Source: an uncultured Porphyromonadaceae bacterium (GTDB taxonomy: Bacteria > Bacteroidota > Bacteroidia > Bacteroidales > Muribaculaceae). Taken from it: a stretch of DNA of 20,846 bases. The translations under genes and the position numbers were made by a program. Positions 14,186 to 20,846 of this stretch are shown one piece after another. Numbering within the stretch: the stretch's first letter is position 1; each line of letters begins with the position of its first letter. The DNA lies in the NCBI GenBank assembly GCA_937892215.1, contig CALAVE010000019.1, forward strand, positions 1 to 20,846. Reading direction: 5' to 3'. The notes beneath the pieces were generated by a model. It was not told the origin of the DNA, made no database searches, and was given only the letters and a program-made list of their open reading frames with translations.

Positions 14186-15715
14186 TTAGAACTGGAAATA
14201 AATGAAGGGCTGGATTTCGCTGGACTTGACCTGCACCACCACCCACACGAGCAGAGCCAGCGCGATTACGTAGCAGACGGCCGGCAACTTGACGAATGCG
14301 CGCTTGCAGGCTTCTTCGGCTCGCGAAGGCACGAAGTGCAGGATGTAGCCCACGGCCATAAGCGCGAACACTTTCCAGTATCCGGCGAAGAGTTGCGGTG
14401 TCACCTGTGGCTGGAAGTTGGTGGCGATTTGCGAAATCATCTGCAGAGACGAGGAAAGTTCCTTGTTGCGGAAGAAAATCCAGCAGAAGCAGGCGAAGTG
14501 GAAGGTGAGCAGAACGCAGAGAGCCTGCACGATGCGGTTACGGTGCGGCGTGCCGGGTTTCTGGCCTGTGAGTCGCATCCAGATTTTGTGTACCGAAAGA
14601 GCGAGACCGTGCATGGAACCCCAGATGACAAAATTCCACGACGCTCCGTGCCACAAGCCGCCCAGGAACATGGTGATGAAGAGGTTGAGGTGCTGTCGGA
14701 TCTTGCCTTTACGGTTGCCGCCGAGAGAGATGTAGAGGTAGTCGCGCAACCACGATGAGAGCGATATGTGCCAGCGATGCCAGAACTCGGTGATGGAAGC
14801 CGACTTGTAGGGGCTATTGAAGTTGATGTTGAACCGGAATCCCAGCAGGAGGGCAATACCGATGGCCATGTCGCTATAGCCTGAGAAGTCGCAGTAGATT
14901 TGCAGGGCGTAACCATAAACGCCGAACAGGTTTTCCACTCCGCTATAGAGCGAAGGGTCGGCGAAAACACGCTCCACGAAGTTGACGCTGATGTAATCGC
15001 TGATTACGGCTTTCTTGAAAAGTCCGGTAGCGATGAACCAGATGCCTGTGCCCACCATTTCGCGAGTGACGGTAAGCGGCTGGTGTATTTGCGGAATGAA
15101 GTCGGCGGCCCGCACGATGGGTCCGGCCACGAGTTGCGGGAAGAACGAGACGTAGAAAGCGTAGTCGAGCAGCGACGAGAGCGGCTGAATCTTGCCACGA
15201 TACACGTCGATGGTGTAACTAAGCGACTGGAAGGTGAAGAAAGAGATGCCCACCGGCAGGAAAATGTCCAGGTCGTGGAACGGGTATCCGGTGATGCCTT
15301 CGAAGATGTGTCCGAAGAAATTAGTGTACTTGAAGTAGGCCAGCAGTCCCAGGTCCACGAAGAGCGAAAGCGCGACGAGCCGCTTGCGAGCCGCCTGCGC
15401 CTGAGTGCGGCTGATGGCGCGGGCGATGATGAAGTCGGAACAGGTGACCACGGCCAGCAGGAAGAAGTAGAAACCGCTACTCTTGTAGTAGAAGTAATAA
15501 CTGAATAGCGTGACGAAAAGCAATCGGGCTGAGGTGGTGCGGTTAAGAGCCGCATAAACCACGATAAACGCTGCGAAGAGCCACAGGAACACGCCGCTGC
15601 TGAAAATCATCGGGGCAAGCGGGTCGTAGGATAACTGGCTGAGGACGGCATCAAGGCTGATGCCTGAGCAAGCATCGGAGAACCAGAGCGATATGTTTCT
15701 GAAGAAGTCTCCCAT
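14186..15715 (-). CDS. MBOAT O-acyltransferase (AlgI/DltB-like)
   Basis: A 509-residue polytopic membrane protein. The membrane-bound O-acyltransferase core shows LPVGISFFTFQSLSYTIDVYRG (about 153-174), FWHRWHISLSSWLRDYLYI (311-329) and GGLWHGASWNFVIWG (352-366). H356 is the invariant catalytic histidine. AlgI-type proteins pass acetyl groups across the membrane to a partner that acetylates a glycan outside. The gene starts 5 bp after the SGNH gene, so it is co-expressed with a likely partner. The glycan acceptor is not identifiable from this window. Confidence 0.92.
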   Translation of the reverse strand: MGDFFRNISLWFSDACSGISLDAVLSQLSYDPLAPMIFSSGVFLWLFAAFIVVYAALNRTTSARLLFVTLFSYYFYYKSSGFYFFLLAVVTCSDFIIARAISRTQAQAARKRLVALSLFVDLGLLAYFKYTNFFGHIFEGITGYPFHDLDIFLPVGISFFTFQSLSYTIDVYRGKIQPLSSLLDYAFYVSFFPQLVAGPIVRAADFIPQIHQPLTVTREMVGTGIWFIATGLFKKAVISDYISVNFVERVFADPSLYSGVENLFGVYGYALQIYCDFSGYSDMAIGIALLLGFRFNINFNSPYKSASITEFWHRWHISLSSWLRDYLYISLGGNRKGKIRQHLNLFITMFLGGLWHGASWNFVIWGSMHGLALSVHKIWMRLTGQKPGTPHRNRIVQALCVLLTFHFACFCWIFFRNKELSSSLQMISQIATNFQPQVTPQLFAGYWKVFALMAVGYILHFVPSRAEEACKRAFVKLPAVCYVIALALLVWVVVQVKSSEIQPFIYFQF

Positions 15716-15720
15716 AGAAG

Positions 15721-17115
15721 TTATTGCTGTTTAGGATGAGACTTCTCGTAACACTCCTGTCCCCAGGCAATGGCGCTGAAAAGCAGCTCGCCCAGTCGCT
15801 TGCCCCCCTTGTGATTGACGTGGGTGTAGTCGAGGTTAGCCTCGTGGTTCTGAGCCATCTTCACCACGCTGCCCTCGCCGCCCATAGCCTCGTAGAGGTT
15901 CCAGAATGCCACGTGGCAATCGGCGGCGATTCTGTGCTGAGTGGCCACGATGTGATGTACGCCCGGGAAAGTCTTGAAATTGCCTGCAGCATCACGCCCC
16001 TCGCGGTCGGCCACGCTCATGACGAGGAAGCCGGTGTGCGGCAAAAGCCTCTTGTAACGCGAGATAATGGCTGTCATTTTGCCGTAATATCCGCTAAAGT
16101 TGGTCTGGTTTTTTCCGGCCACATTCAGACCGTAGGCAAAGACGATAAGGTCGTAGTGCCTTGCCCTGTCGAACGCCGTGATGAGCGAGTCGCTGATGGC
16201 CGACAAGTGGTAGCCGCTGGCCGAGCGCAGCCCAAAGTTATCTACAACGACCCCGCGGTCGCAGTCGAGCGAAACGCCGTAGAATGTGGTGCCGTTACAG
16301 GGCTGCGGCACATCCCAGCGCACCCGTCCGATGCGTCCGGAGACAGAGAGCACAGAGACCCCCGTGTTAGGTTCGGCCGAGAAGTAGTGCGGATCGCCGC
16401 CGTTGATACCAGCCGCGATGGTTACTGTGTTAGAGGTAGAGAAATAGATTGACGACTGCGAGCAGGTATCGAGGTGAGAGAGGAAATCCTTCACGCCACG
16501 GAGTTCCACCCAAGCCTTAGATTTGGCGAAGAAGTAGTGTCCGGTGATGTTGGCCCACTGCGAGTTGTATCCCGAATTATCGTTGGCATGATGGTCTTCC
16601 CAGTTGCCAAAAGAGTGCATGACGGTGTGGCGGAAACCAGGCGAGTCACTTGTGATGGGGATGAGCCCCACACCGGAGCCACCGAAGCGCTTCTGCATGA
16701 GCTCGCGGAACTTGGCGGTGACGATGTCCCCCTCAATGTAACTATCGCCCAGAACGGCTATTCTCACAGGTCGGCCGAGCGAGTTGACTTGGCTTAGAGC
16801 CCTGTAGAGCGGCTCCATGCCCTGAGCAGAGTCGTTGGCGAAGTCCATGATGCAAGTCACTCCCGGAGGGCAAGAGTCAACCACTTGCAGTGGAACAACG
16901 GAAGCGGGGGCCGCAACAGAGTCGGGGTCTGTTCCGCTGTCATTTGCGAGTACATCGGAAAGGATATCGACACGCCGCGACTGCCAGTCGCCAAATTCCA
17001 GTGATGGAATCCAGCGCATGAGAACCAGGATAATCACAAGCGATAGAGTTATCCAGACTACAGTATGCAGGTGGTTACGTTTCACGAAACGGTAGATGTT
17101 AAAAAAATCGTGCAA
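15721..17115 (-). CDS. Membrane-anchored SGNH/GDSL-family protein, probable partner of the MBOAT acyltransferase
   Basis: A protein of up to 464 residues. One hydrophobic helix (about 17-36, TVVWITLSLVIILVLM) anchors it with the rest outside. A variable region (40-110) follows, then an SGNH fold: nucleophile block VLGDSYIEGD (S125), the YGLN block (328-331) and the D429-x-x-H432 block (DYTHVNHKGG), so the catalytic triad appears intact. Proteins of this type next to MBOAT genes act as acetyltransferases or esterases on cell-surface polysaccharide. The start is uncertain. The frame opens with TTG at 17115, but that TTG lies inside a TAACTTTG promoter-like box. GTG at 17085, just before KRNHLHTVVW, is an alternative and would give 454 residues. 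Confidence 0.84.
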   Translation of the reverse strand: MHDFFNIYRFVKRNHLHTVVWITLSLVIILVLMRWIPSLEFGDWQSRRVDILSDVLANDSGTDPDSVAAPASVVPLQVVDSCPPGVTCIMDFANDSAQGMEPLYRALSQVNSLGRPVRIAVLGDSYIEGDIVTAKFRELMQKRFGGSGVGLIPITSDSPGFRHTVMHSFGNWEDHHANDNSGYNSQWANITGHYFFAKSKAWVELRGVKDFLSHLDTCSQSSIYFSTSNTVTIAAGINGGDPHYFSAEPNTGVSVLSVSGRIGRVRWDVPQPCNGTTFYGVSLDCDRGVVVDNFGLRSASGYHLSAISDSLITAFDRARHYDLIVFAYGLNVAGKNQTNFSGYYGKMTAIISRYKRLLPHTGFLVMSVADREGRDAAGNFKTFPGVHHIVATQHRIAADCHVAFWNLYEAMGGEGSVVKMAQNHEANLDYTHVNHKGGKRLGELLFSAIAWGQECYEKSHPKQQ

Positions 17116-17120
17116 AGTTA
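17113..17120 (-). promoter_or_regulatory. -7-like box at the start of the SGNH-MBOAT-MATE unit
   Basis: Minus-strand TAACTTTG matches TAnnTTTG, but no TTTG is found 19-21 bp upstream. If used, transcription would start near 17106, after the TTG at 17115, favouring GTG at 17085 as translation start. Confidence 0.4.
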
Positions 17121-17214
17121 GTAATTAGTTGTGAGAGAAAGCGGGAAAAAAGGGACAAAATCGCAAAAGACGTAAAAAGGTACGCTTAAATTTCGGGAAA
17201 TCTCCGTAATTTCT

Positions 17215-17222
17215 TAAATTTG
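17215..17222 (+). promoter_or_regulatory. -7-like box upstream of the GH92 gene
   Basis: TAAATTTG matches TAnnTTTG and lies 47 bp before the ATG. The -33 position has only TTTCGG, so the promoter may be weak or need an activator. Confidence 0.45.
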
Positions 17223-17269
17223 CGGAAAAGAAAAACTCTAAATTCAAGTGGAAATATAAATCTAAAAAA

Positions 17270-19513
17270 ATGGGAAAAAGAATTATTTGTCGTGTTCTGG
17301 GCATGATATTGGCCGCAGTGGTGGCGACCGGGATGACCGCAACAGCAAAAGATGCGGTGGACTATGTGAATCCGTACATTGGCAACGTGAGTCACCTGCT
17401 GGTGCCGACGTTCCCCACGATACATCTGCCAAACAGTTTGCTCAGGGTATATCCTGACCGCTACGATTATGTGACAGAATACATCAACGGACTGCCCATA
17501 ATAGTGACAAATCACCGCGAACGGTCGGCATTCAAGTTGCTGCCGCAGATAGGAGATGACCTAAAGACTGCAGTGGCCTACAATTATGATAATGAGCATA
17601 TTAAACCGTATGGGTTTGACGTGGAATTTGATGATAACCGGATGGCCGCGCGATATGCGGTGAGCCACCAGTCGGCACTCTATGAGATAGCGTTTAAAGA
17701 CGCTGGGGAGCGCAGAATAGGTGTGAGTAGCCGCGAGGGTGAGATAAGTTTCGGTTCCGACTGGATAAGCGGCTGGCAGACGGTGAGCGGTGCCACGAAA
17801 GTTTACGTGTATCTGGAGGCGGAGACAAAACCCGAGTCGGTGTTGCGCGTGAGCGGCGAGTGTGTGATGATGAACTTCGGAAAGAGCCGAGACAAAGTGC
17901 GGCTACGCTATGGAGTGTCGTTCATCAGCGAGGAGCAGGCAAAAGCCAACCTACGCCGAGAAATTAGCGACTATGACCTGGACGCCCTGGCTCAAAAAGG
18001 AAGAGCAGAATGGAACCGAGAACTGGGCAAGATAGAGGTGGAAGGCGGCACCGAGCAGCAGCGCACAGTGTTCTACACGTCGCTTTACCGCATCTGCGAG
18101 CGTCCCATCTGCATCAGCGAGGACGGCCGTTACTGGAGCGGTGATGACAATCAGGTCCACTCCGACGGCGGCGAGCCATTCTACACAGAAGACTGGATTT
18201 GGGACACATATCATGCCGCGCATCCGCTGCGAGCGCTGATAGACCGGCAGAAAGAAGAGCGGATACTGAATTCGTTCCTGCGAATGACTGAGCAAAACGG
18301 GACAGGGTGGATACCCACGTTCCCCGGGATAGAGGGCGACACCCGTCGCATGAACTGTAACCACACGGTGGGGAGTTTTGCCGACGCAATGTGGCTGGGC
18401 CTGAAGGTGGATGGCGAGAAAGCCTTTGAGGCGTGTCGCAAGGCGATAGAGGAGAAGTCGCTGGCACCGTGGAGTCCGCGACCGGCGAATTACCTAAGTC
18501 ACTTCTATGCCGAGCATGGGTATATACCAGCCCTGAATGTGGGCGAGAAAGAGACCGAGGATCCGACGGTACATACGTTTGAGAACCGTCAGGCAGTGGC
18601 GGTGACGCTGGGCACATCGTACGACCAGTGGGCCCTGTCGCGCATAGCGGAATATCTGGGTAGCACTCTGAAAGACAAGAAAAAGCAGAAGAAATATATC
18701 GCCGAAAAAGAAAAATATCGTGAACTGGGGCGCAACTACCGCAATCTGTACTACGCGCCGACAGGATTCTTCTATCCGAAGGACCGCGACGGGAATTTCA
18801 TCAAAGACTTTGACCCCACCTTCGGCGGGACGATGGGAGCGCGTGAATACTACGACGAGAACAACGGATGGGTCTATAGGTGGGACGTGGCGCATAACGT
18901 GGCCGACCTTGTGAGCCTGATGGGCGGCCGCGAGCAGTTCAAGGCCAACCTTGACAGGACATTCGGCGAGAGCCTGGGCCGAGCAAAATTTGATTTTTAC
19001 TTCAAATTCCCCGACCACACCGGCAATGTGGGTCAGTTCTCGATGGCCAATGAGCCGGCGATGCACATTCCGTATCTTTACAACTACGCCGGCTATCCGT
19101 GGAAGGCGCAGAAACGCGTGCGACAGATGCTGGACACGTGGTTCCGCAGCGACCTGATGGGCGTGCCCGGCGATGAGGACGGAGGCGGCCTGACATCGTT
19201 TGTGGTGTTCTCCATGATGGGATTCTATCCTGTGACGCCCGGAATACCGGCGTATAACATAGTGAGCCCAGTGTTTGAGCGCGTTAAGGTTCATCTGAGC
19301 AGCGGAAACGTGCTGGAGATAGAGGCTGCCGGCTCGAGCCGAGATGCCAAGTATATCCAAAGCGCGACGCTTAATGGCACGACGTGGGACAAGCCGTGGT
19401 TCGGCTATGACGACGTGAAGAACGGTGGCCGGCTGGTGCTCCAGATGAGCAAAGAGCCCAACAAGGCGTGGGGTGCGGCCGAGGGGAATGAGCCGCCGTC
19501 GGAAAATTATTGA
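17270..19513 (+). CDS. Secreted GH92-family glycosidase (alpha-mannosidase-like)
   Basis: A 747-residue protein with a signal peptide (about 1-26, MGKRIICRVLGMILAAVVAT, cleavage near ATA-KD). The GH92 N-terminal beta-sandwich begins DYVNPYIGN (31-39). The (alpha/alpha)6 catalytic part includes FYTEDWIWDTYHAAHPL (304-320) and WIPTFPG (347-353). The putative acid is E530 in DENNGW, and the putative base aspartates D635/D637 lie in GDEDGGG (634-640). The spacing resembles that of the catalytic residues in Bacteroides thetaiotaomicron Bt3990. GH92 enzymes are Ca-dependent exo-alpha-mannosidases acting on N-glycans or yeast mannan; the linkage preferred here is not predictable. No SusC/SusD genes are near, so it is not in a classic polysaccharide utilisation locus within this window. 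It has its own weak promoter and is followed after 69 bp by the PIG-L gene. Confidence 0.9.
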   Translation: MGKRIICRVLGMILAAVVATGMTATAKDAVDYVNPYIGNVSHLLVPTFPTIHLPNSLLRVYPDRYDYVTEYINGLPIIVTNHRERSAFKLLPQIGDDLKTAVAYNYDNEHIKPYGFDVEFDDNRMAARYAVSHQSALYEIAFKDAGERRIGVSSREGEISFGSDWISGWQTVSGATKVYVYLEAETKPESVLRVSGECVMMNFGKSRDKVRLRYGVSFISEEQAKANLRREISDYDLDALAQKGRAEWNRELGKIEVEGGTEQQRTVFYTSLYRICERPICISEDGRYWSGDDNQVHSDGGEPFYTEDWIWDTYHAAHPLRALIDRQKEERILNSFLRMTEQNGTGWIPTFPGIEGDTRRMNCNHTVGSFADAMWLGLKVDGEKAFEACRKAIEEKSLAPWSPRPANYLSHFYAEHGYIPALNVGEKETEDPTVHTFENRQAVAVTLGTSYDQWALSRIAEYLGSTLKDKKKQKKYIAEKEKYRELGRNYRNLYYAPTGFFYPKDRDGNFIKDFDPTFGGTMGAREYYDENNGWVYRWDVAHNVADLVSLMGGREQFKANLDRTFGESLGRAKFDFYFKFPDHTGNVGQFSMANEPAMHIPYLYNYAGYPWKAQKRVRQMLDTWFRSDLMGVPGDEDGGGLTSFVVFSMMGFYPVTPGIPAYNIVSPVFERVKVHLSSGNVLEIEAAGSSRDAKYIQSATLNGTTWDKPWFGYDDVKNGGRLVLQMSKEPNKAWGAAEGNEPPSENY

Positions 19514-19582
19514 GCCAAAATGGGCCGACCGGACAGACGGATTAGGATTGAGAGATTATAAACATCAAATTAACATAGAGTT

Positions 19583-20329
19583 ATGAACAGGCGAGAAATG
19601 ATAAAGACTGCCGGAATGGCCGCAGTGGGAGCGACAGTGCTGGGCGTGCCAATGACAACTATGGCAGCAGACGGAGCTCCGACCCAGAAGAAGAAACTGA
19701 TGGTGATAGGGGCGCACCCCGATGACCCCGAGACGATAGCGGGAGGGGTGATGTGCCTGTTTACCCAGGCCGGGCATGAAGTGGTGTGCGTGTATCTGAC
19801 CAGAGGCGAGGCAGGAATAGCCGGCATGAGCCATTCGGAGGCGGCCGCAGTGCGTGTGAAGGAGTGCGAGGCCGCATGCGCTGTGACCGGAGCGCGTTAT
19901 ATCTTCATGGACCAGATAGACGGCAACACCGAGGTGAATCTTCAGCGTTACAAAGAGATGCGCGAGATGATAGAGCGCGAGAACCCTGACATAGTGATAA
20001 CCCACTGGCCGATAGACTCCCACCGAGACCACGCCGCATGCGGAATGCTGGTGCTGGACGCATGGCGCCGGCTGGGCCGTAAGTTCAAGTTGTACTACGC
20101 CGAGGCGATGAGCGGCGACCAGTCACAGATGTTCCATCCGACGACTTGGGTTAACATCGGACCGGTGGTGGAGCAGAAGCACAAGGCCTGCTACTGCCAT
20201 GTGAGCCAGCATATGGATGACCTGTATTCCGGTTGGCATGAGTACATGGAGCGATTCAGGGGAATAGAATGCCGGTGCAAGTATGCCGAGGCATTTGCAC
20301 TCCATACTACAGCCGAAGAAATACTCTGA
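19583..20329 (+). CDS. PIG-L/LmbE-family deacetylase with a Tat-like leader
   Basis: A 248-residue protein. The first 29 residues form an export leader with a twin-arginine start (NRREMIKTAGMAAVGATVLG), ending near MAAD. The PIG-L fold follows: GAHPDDPE (43-50) with probable zinc ligands H45 and D48, and HRDH (147-150) with ligand H150. Family members remove acetyl groups from N-acetylglucosamine or related amides. Substrate choice is not visible. It lies 69 bp after the GH92 gene on the same strand and may share its transcript; a joint role in periplasmic glycan breakdown is inference. The next gene is convergent after 26 bp. Confidence 0.88.
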   Translation: MNRREMIKTAGMAAVGATVLGVPMTTMAADGAPTQKKKLMVIGAHPDDPETIAGGVMCLFTQAGHEVVCVYLTRGEAGIAGMSHSEAAAVRVKECEAACAVTGARYIFMDQIDGNTEVNLQRYKEMREMIERENPDIVITHWPIDSHRDHAACGMLVLDAWRRLGRKFKLYYAEAMSGDQSQMFHPTTWVNIGPVVEQKHKACYCHVSQHMDDLYSGWHEYMERFRGIECRCKYAEAFALHTTAEEIL

Positions 20330-20355
20330 ACGGAGAATAGGAGGGTGCTTAGCGA

Positions 20356-20846
20356 CTACCGCAGGCACTCGAACAATCGGACCCTGATGCCATCGGGAGC
20401 GAGAGCATCGGGGACGGAGCTTATGTCGGTGGTGCCGTAGTGATATGGGATTAGGACCGTAGGCTTGACCATGCGAGCCGCGCGGAGCAACTGGTTGACC
20501 GTCATAGTGTAAGGCTGGTTGCAGGGAAGGAACGCCACGTCGATGTGTCCGAGACCGGCCATTTCCGGGATGTCCTCGGTGTCGCCGGCGATGTAAATGC
20601 GCAGTCCGTCGATGTTGAGGATGAAGCCATTGTCGCGTCCCTTGGGGTGGAACTGAAGGTGCTCCGGGGTGGTGTTATATGCCGGCACCGCTTCCACAGA
20701 GATGGCACGGTTCAGGCGCATTCTGTCGCCGTTAGCCATGATTTCCCCTTTTCCCAGGATGGATGCGCAGCGAGCGTTGGTGATGAGACGCGTATTGGGA
20801 GAGGAAAGCGAGGCGATAGCGGTGCTGTCGCAGTGGTCGAAGTGTT
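20356..20846 (-). CDS. Metallo-beta-lactamase-fold hydrolase (UlaG-like), 5' end outside the window
   Basis: The frame is open from the window edge, so the start is missing; an internal ATG at 20739 is not the real start. The visible part begins HFDHCDS, which is the end of the HxHxDH zinc motif. It continues through NIDGLRIYIAGDTEDIPEM (metal-binding Asp) and VLIPYHYGTTD (terminal metal-binding His). These are the marks of the UlaG/L-ascorbate-6-phosphate-lactonase-like group within the metallo-beta-lactamase superfamily. Small metal-dependent hydrolases of this kind have very varied substrates, so no reaction is assigned. It runs towards the PIG-L gene. Confidence 0.85.
   Translation of the reverse strand, partial: HFDHCDSTAIASLSSPNTRLITNARCASILGKGEIMANGDRMRLNRAISVEAVPAYNTTPEHLQFHPKGRDNGFILNIDGLRIYIAGDTEDIPEMAGLGHIDVAFLPCNQPYTMTVNQLLRAARMVKPTVLIPYHYGTTDISSVPDALAPDGIRVRLFECLR

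Noticed and set aside
14159..16452. Long plus-strand frames (199, 202 and 242 codons) opposite the MBOAT and SGNH genes
   Set aside because: They are antisense shadows in G+C-rich DNA, with no recognisable domain and full overlap with well-supported genes.
18494..19360. 288-codon minus-strand frame within the GH92 gene
   Set aside because: It is antisense to conserved catalytic segments of GH92, His-rich without a fold, and is a codon-bias shadow.
1..20846. CRISPR arrays, insertion sequences, rRNA genes and riboswitches
   Set aside because: I looked for regularly spaced repeats, transposase motifs, rRNA segments and known riboswitch cores on both strands and saw none.

Overview
The window looks like a chromosomal segment of a Bacteroidales bacterium, of Prevotella, Bacteroides or Muribaculaceae type; the genus cannot be fixed from sequence alone. 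The evidence is the Bacteroidetes promoter form (TTTG, about 20 bp, TAnnTTTG) found three times, no Shine-Dalgarno use, the order rpsU - xerC-like - hpf - tRNA-Thr known from Bacteroidales, and a GH92 glycosidase gene.

Left flank (1-2700): the 5' part of a tRNA-Thr(UGU) gene and the rpsU/xerC/hpf operon lie on the minus strand. A divergent plus-strand gene encodes a membrane-anchored TerB + J-domain (DjlA-like) protein. rpsU and the DjlA-like gene have back-to-back promoters.

Central island (about 2700-12800, visibly more AT-rich than the right flank): a type I restriction-modification locus in the order hsdR, hsdM, a DUF1016 (YhcG-like PD-(D/E)xK nuclease) gene, hsdS. It is followed by a hsdS recombination locus. 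Downstream of the intact hsdS are a start-less target-recognition-domain (TRD) half-gene on the plus strand and an opposing start-less cassette on the minus strand carrying two more TRDs. A tyrosine recombinase gene closes the island. Matched inverted repeats of 16, 17, 20 and 23 bp sit at the TRD borders. I read this as a phase-variable type I specificity shufflon with five TRDs: two first-position (A, E) and three second-position (B, C, D), so up to six HsdS proteins. HsdR, HsdM and HsdS would form the restriction-methylation complex. The recombinase would reassort the TRDs, and the DUF1016 protein is an embedded accessory nuclease of unknown role. This is the most interesting part of the window.

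Right flank (12800-20846, G+C-rich): a minus-strand operon encodes an SGNH esterase-like protein, an AlgI-type MBOAT O-acyltransferase and a MATE transporter. The first two probably O-acetylate an envelope glycan. A divergent plus-strand pair encodes a secreted GH92 alpha-mannosidase-like enzyme and a PIG-L/LmbE family deacetylase with a Tat-like leader. At the right edge is the 3' part of a minus-strand metallo-beta-lactamase-fold (UlaG-like) hydrolase gene, cut by the window end.
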